NCBI GenBank assembly: GCA_041569895.1
Contig: JBFFXF010000106.1
Location: 1-22,087, forward strand
DNA length: 22,087 bases
Reading direction: 5' to 3'
Source: JBFFXF01 sp041569895
Lineage (GTDB): Bacteria; Planctomycetota; UBA8108; JACQVS01
A program made the position numbers and the translations under genes. The notes beneath the pieces are model-generated. The model made no database searches. It worked only from the letters and a program-made list of their open reading frames with translations, and was not told the DNA's origin. This document shows positions 20,271 to 22,087 of the stretch, one piece after another; position 1 is the stretch's first letter, and each line of letters opens with the position of its first letter.

Positions 20271-22087
20271 TCACGTATTGCGACCGGAGAGATCGCGAAT
20301 GTCGGGGACGTCGCTGAGATCGGCAAGATCGAGCGGATCCTTCTGCGCTTCCTCGGGGACGCCCTCGAAGGCGTTCGGGTCGTCGAGCAGCGCGTCGATC
20401 GATTGTCGTCGTGAGATGAAGATCGCGGTGACGCCGACCGCGGCGAGGAGAATCGCGGCGATGGCGAGGACGATGAGCGCCAGCGATCCGCTGCCCGGCT
20501 CGGGCGCCGGGAACTCGGGAGAGGGGCTGCTGCGGGCGAGGCGTTCTCTCCACGTCGCGCTTGCGGGGGTCTGCTTCCAGAGCTCGCGCACGAAGCGGAA
20601 CCTCTGGACGATCGGGTAATCGTGCGCGACGGTCTCGGTCGCGCTCTCGACCTCGACGCGCGCGCGGATGCGGAAGGAGATCGAGACGATCTCCTCGCGC
20701 TGGTCGAAGAGCGTGGTGACGACCGCGGGGATCCTGGCGAGCCAGTCCTCGTCGAGCGCGTGATACTCGCCGTGCAGCGGCTTCGAGTTGCTGTCGAGGT
20801 ATTCCAGCTTGAGCTCGACCGGCGTCTCGTCGAGCTCCTTCGACGTGTTGCGGATCTTGATCTGCGGCAGGCCTGTTTCGAGGTTGACTGCGCGGACGGC
20901 GTCGCGGATTGCCTCGTCCTGCGGCTCGCGCTGCTCCTCGAGCGCGCGTCGTCTCCGTTCCTCGGCGACGTGCTCCCGGTGCAGCGCGAGTTTCTCGTTG
21001 AATCGCTCGACGCTCTCGGCGATCGCCTCGATGTCCCGTTCGGCCTTGCGCACCGTGCCGCCGGCGCGGAAGACGTCGAGCTCGAGGGCATCGACCGCGG
21101 CGCTGTGATTGCGGACGACGCGGCGGAAGGGGGGCAGCGCCTCGCGCACCTGTCGGTCGAGCCGGCCGTCGTAGCTCGCCAGGATGCGCTCGATCTCTCG
21201 CCCGGCCGCCCTGGTGAATTCGAGCTGGTCGGCGAGCTTCTGGCGCACCGTGTCGATCTCGTCGATCAGTTGAGTGCTCTTCTGGTGGGTCGCGACCTGC
21301 TGGGCGTAGTCGCGGTGGACGAGCTCGCGAAACCGCGTCAGGTACTGGCTGAGGTCAGAGCCGCCGACGGTGCGCAGCTGCTCGACTTGCGGCTCCAGGT
21401 CCTTGAGTCTGGTGATCGCGGCGGCGTAGGTCTGCGCGTGGGTGTTGACCTCCGTTGCGGCGGCGGTCACGGCCTTGGCGATCTTCTGCACGCTGCTCTG
21501 GACCTGGCGGAATCCGTCGACGACGCGCGAGTCGAGGGGTGGCGGATCGATGGTGCCGGCGCCCTCGCAGCGTTTGCAGGCGGTGGTCTTCGCGCCGCGG
21601 CACACCTCGCAGCGCTCGGTGAACTTCTTCTTGCCGCCGTTGCAGGTGCGGCAGGGTGATTTGCCCTGGCTGCAGTCACGGCAGCTGACGACGCCGTTTC
21701 CCCTGCACGTGCCGCAGGTCTTGAACTTGGTGATGGTGCCGCCCTGGATCGACAGCACGGTGGACTTGAGCTGGCCCGTTCCCGAGCACGTACGACAGGT
21801 CTTGAGCCCGCGGTCGCAGCCGTCGGCCGAGCAATCGACCCGCCGGCGCCCGGCGCACTCGGCGCAGCGCACCGACAACCGGCCGGCGCCCTTGCAGTGG
21901 AAGCACGTGGTGGTGCCGCTGCCGTCGCAAGCGTCGCAGGCGGGGCGACCGGTGAGCGGCTCGACCTTGAGCAAGTCGAGTTCCTCGCCCCACTCCCCCG
22001 ACCCAGGGTCACCCGCTTCCGGTTCGCCCGACCCGGGGTCAGGTTCGCCCGGTTCGCCCGACCCCGGTTCGCCCGACCCCGGTTCGC
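20271..22087 (-). CDS. DnaJ-type zinc-cluster, coiled-coil, membrane protein (5' end outside window)
   Basis: The frame stays open from the stop at 20271 to the right edge, so the gene starts outside the window. A TTG at 21974 could be mistaken for the start, but in-frame codons continue upstream. From the edge it encodes a linker of E/D-P-G-S-G repeats (21995-22087), then ten paired-cysteine motifs (nine CxxC and one CxxxxC) at 21567-21938, many with the CxxCxGxG look of the DnaJ central zinc domain. A long helical coiled-coil region follows (about 20940-21530), then a beta-rich segment (about 20590-20910), a TM helix (about 20415-20486) and an acidic tail. No J domain (HPD) is visible. The visible part looks cytoplasmic and tail-anchored; a scaffold or chaperone-like role is only a guess. 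Confidence 0.85.
   Translation of the reverse strand, partial: EPGSGEPGSGEPGEPDPGSGEPEAGDPGSGEWGEELDLLKVEPLTGRPACDACDGSGTTTCFHCKGAGRLSVRCAECAGRRRVDCSADGCDRGLKTCRTCSGTGQLKSTVLSIQGGTITKFKTCGTCRGNGVVSCRDCSQGKSPCRTCNGGKKKFTERCEVCRGAKTTACKRCEGAGTIDPPPLDSRVVDGFRQVQSSVQKIAKAVTAAATEVNTHAQTYAAAITRLKDLEPQVEQLRTVGGSDLSQYLTRFRELVHRDYAQQVATHQKSTQLIDEIDTVRQKLADQLEFTRAAGREIERILASYDGRLDRQVREALPPFRRVVRNHSAAVDALELDVFRAGGTVRKAERDIEAIAESVERFNEKLALHREHVAEERRRRALEEQREPQDEAIRDAVRAVNLETGLPQIKIRNTSKELDETPVELKLEYLDSNSKPLHGEYHALDEDWLARIPAVVTTLFDQREEIVSISFRIRARVEVESATETVAHDYPIVQRFRFVRELWKQTPASATWRERLARSSPSPEFPAPEPGSGSLALIVLAIAAILLAAVGVTAIFISRRQSIDALLDDPNAFEGVPEEAQKDPLDLADLSDVPDIRDLSGRNT
21995..22087 (-). repeat. GACCC-N-GGGTC repeats used as coding sequence
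   Basis: GACCCAGGGTC (22000-22010) and GACCCGGGGTC (22030-22040) plus partial copies (GACCCCGGTTC) match the intergenic array at 3481-3972. Read on the minus strand in the frame of the zinc-cluster protein, they encode DPGSG and EPGSG units without a stop. The repeat continues off the window. Confidence 0.85.

Noticed and set aside
21972..21974. TTG start for the zinc-cluster protein
   Set aside because: The frame continues in-frame to the window edge with plausible linker sequence, so the gene is truncated by the window, not started here.

Overview
The window is about 22 kb of high-GC bacterial DNA, with third codon positions mostly G or C. The best guess for the source is a Planctomycetota-like bacterium. 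This is inferred from the gene mix: a Hanks-type kinase fused to a sulfatase-modifying-factor fold, a secreted HEAT-like/PA-IL-like protein, PEGA lipoproteins, paired TPM proteins, a VKOR-thioredoxin fusion, and a DnaJ-type zinc-cluster protein with no J domain in view. Myxococcota would be a fallback. No rRNA, tRNA, CRISPR array, transposase or phage gene was seen, and it reads as ordinary chromosome.

Left end (1-2509): the last codons of an unidentified gene run straight into nine ParB-binding (parS) palindromes packed into 350 bp. parA and parB follow, overlapping by 23 nt. This is a compact chromosome-segregation locus and suggests the replication origin is not far away. After parB comes a 14-bp perfect inverted repeat enclosing smaller nested stems.

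Middle left (2669-9260): an unrecognised multi-pass membrane protein is followed by a roughly 500-bp non-coding array of GACCCTGGGTC palindromes. A good promoter then drives a TolC-family outer-membrane protein, followed 70 nt later by glnE.

Middle (9250-12161): a three-gene minus-strand operon runs from a strong promoter (TTGACT-N16-TATAAT). It encodes a small protein, a membrane-anchored LNS2/APP1-like HAD protein lacking its nucleophilic Asp, and a VKOR-thioredoxin fusion for disulfide formation. The last gene converges on glnE.

Middle right (12192-15246, plus strand): a C_GCAxxG_C_C-like cysteine protein, a secreted protein with duplicated modules and a PA-IL-like C-terminus, then a tight operon of three small envelope proteins (two PEGA lipoproteins and one unknown) behind a leader with two hairpins.

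Right end (15324-22087): a minus-strand membrane Ser/Thr kinase-FGE-like fusion, two plus-strand TPM proteins, and a minus-strand zinc-cluster/coiled-coil/membrane protein that runs off the window. Its N-terminal region is an EPGSG/DPGSG linker encoded by the same GACCC-N-GGGTC repeat that forms the intergenic array 18 kb away. That link is the most unusual thing in the window, with the dense parS array second.
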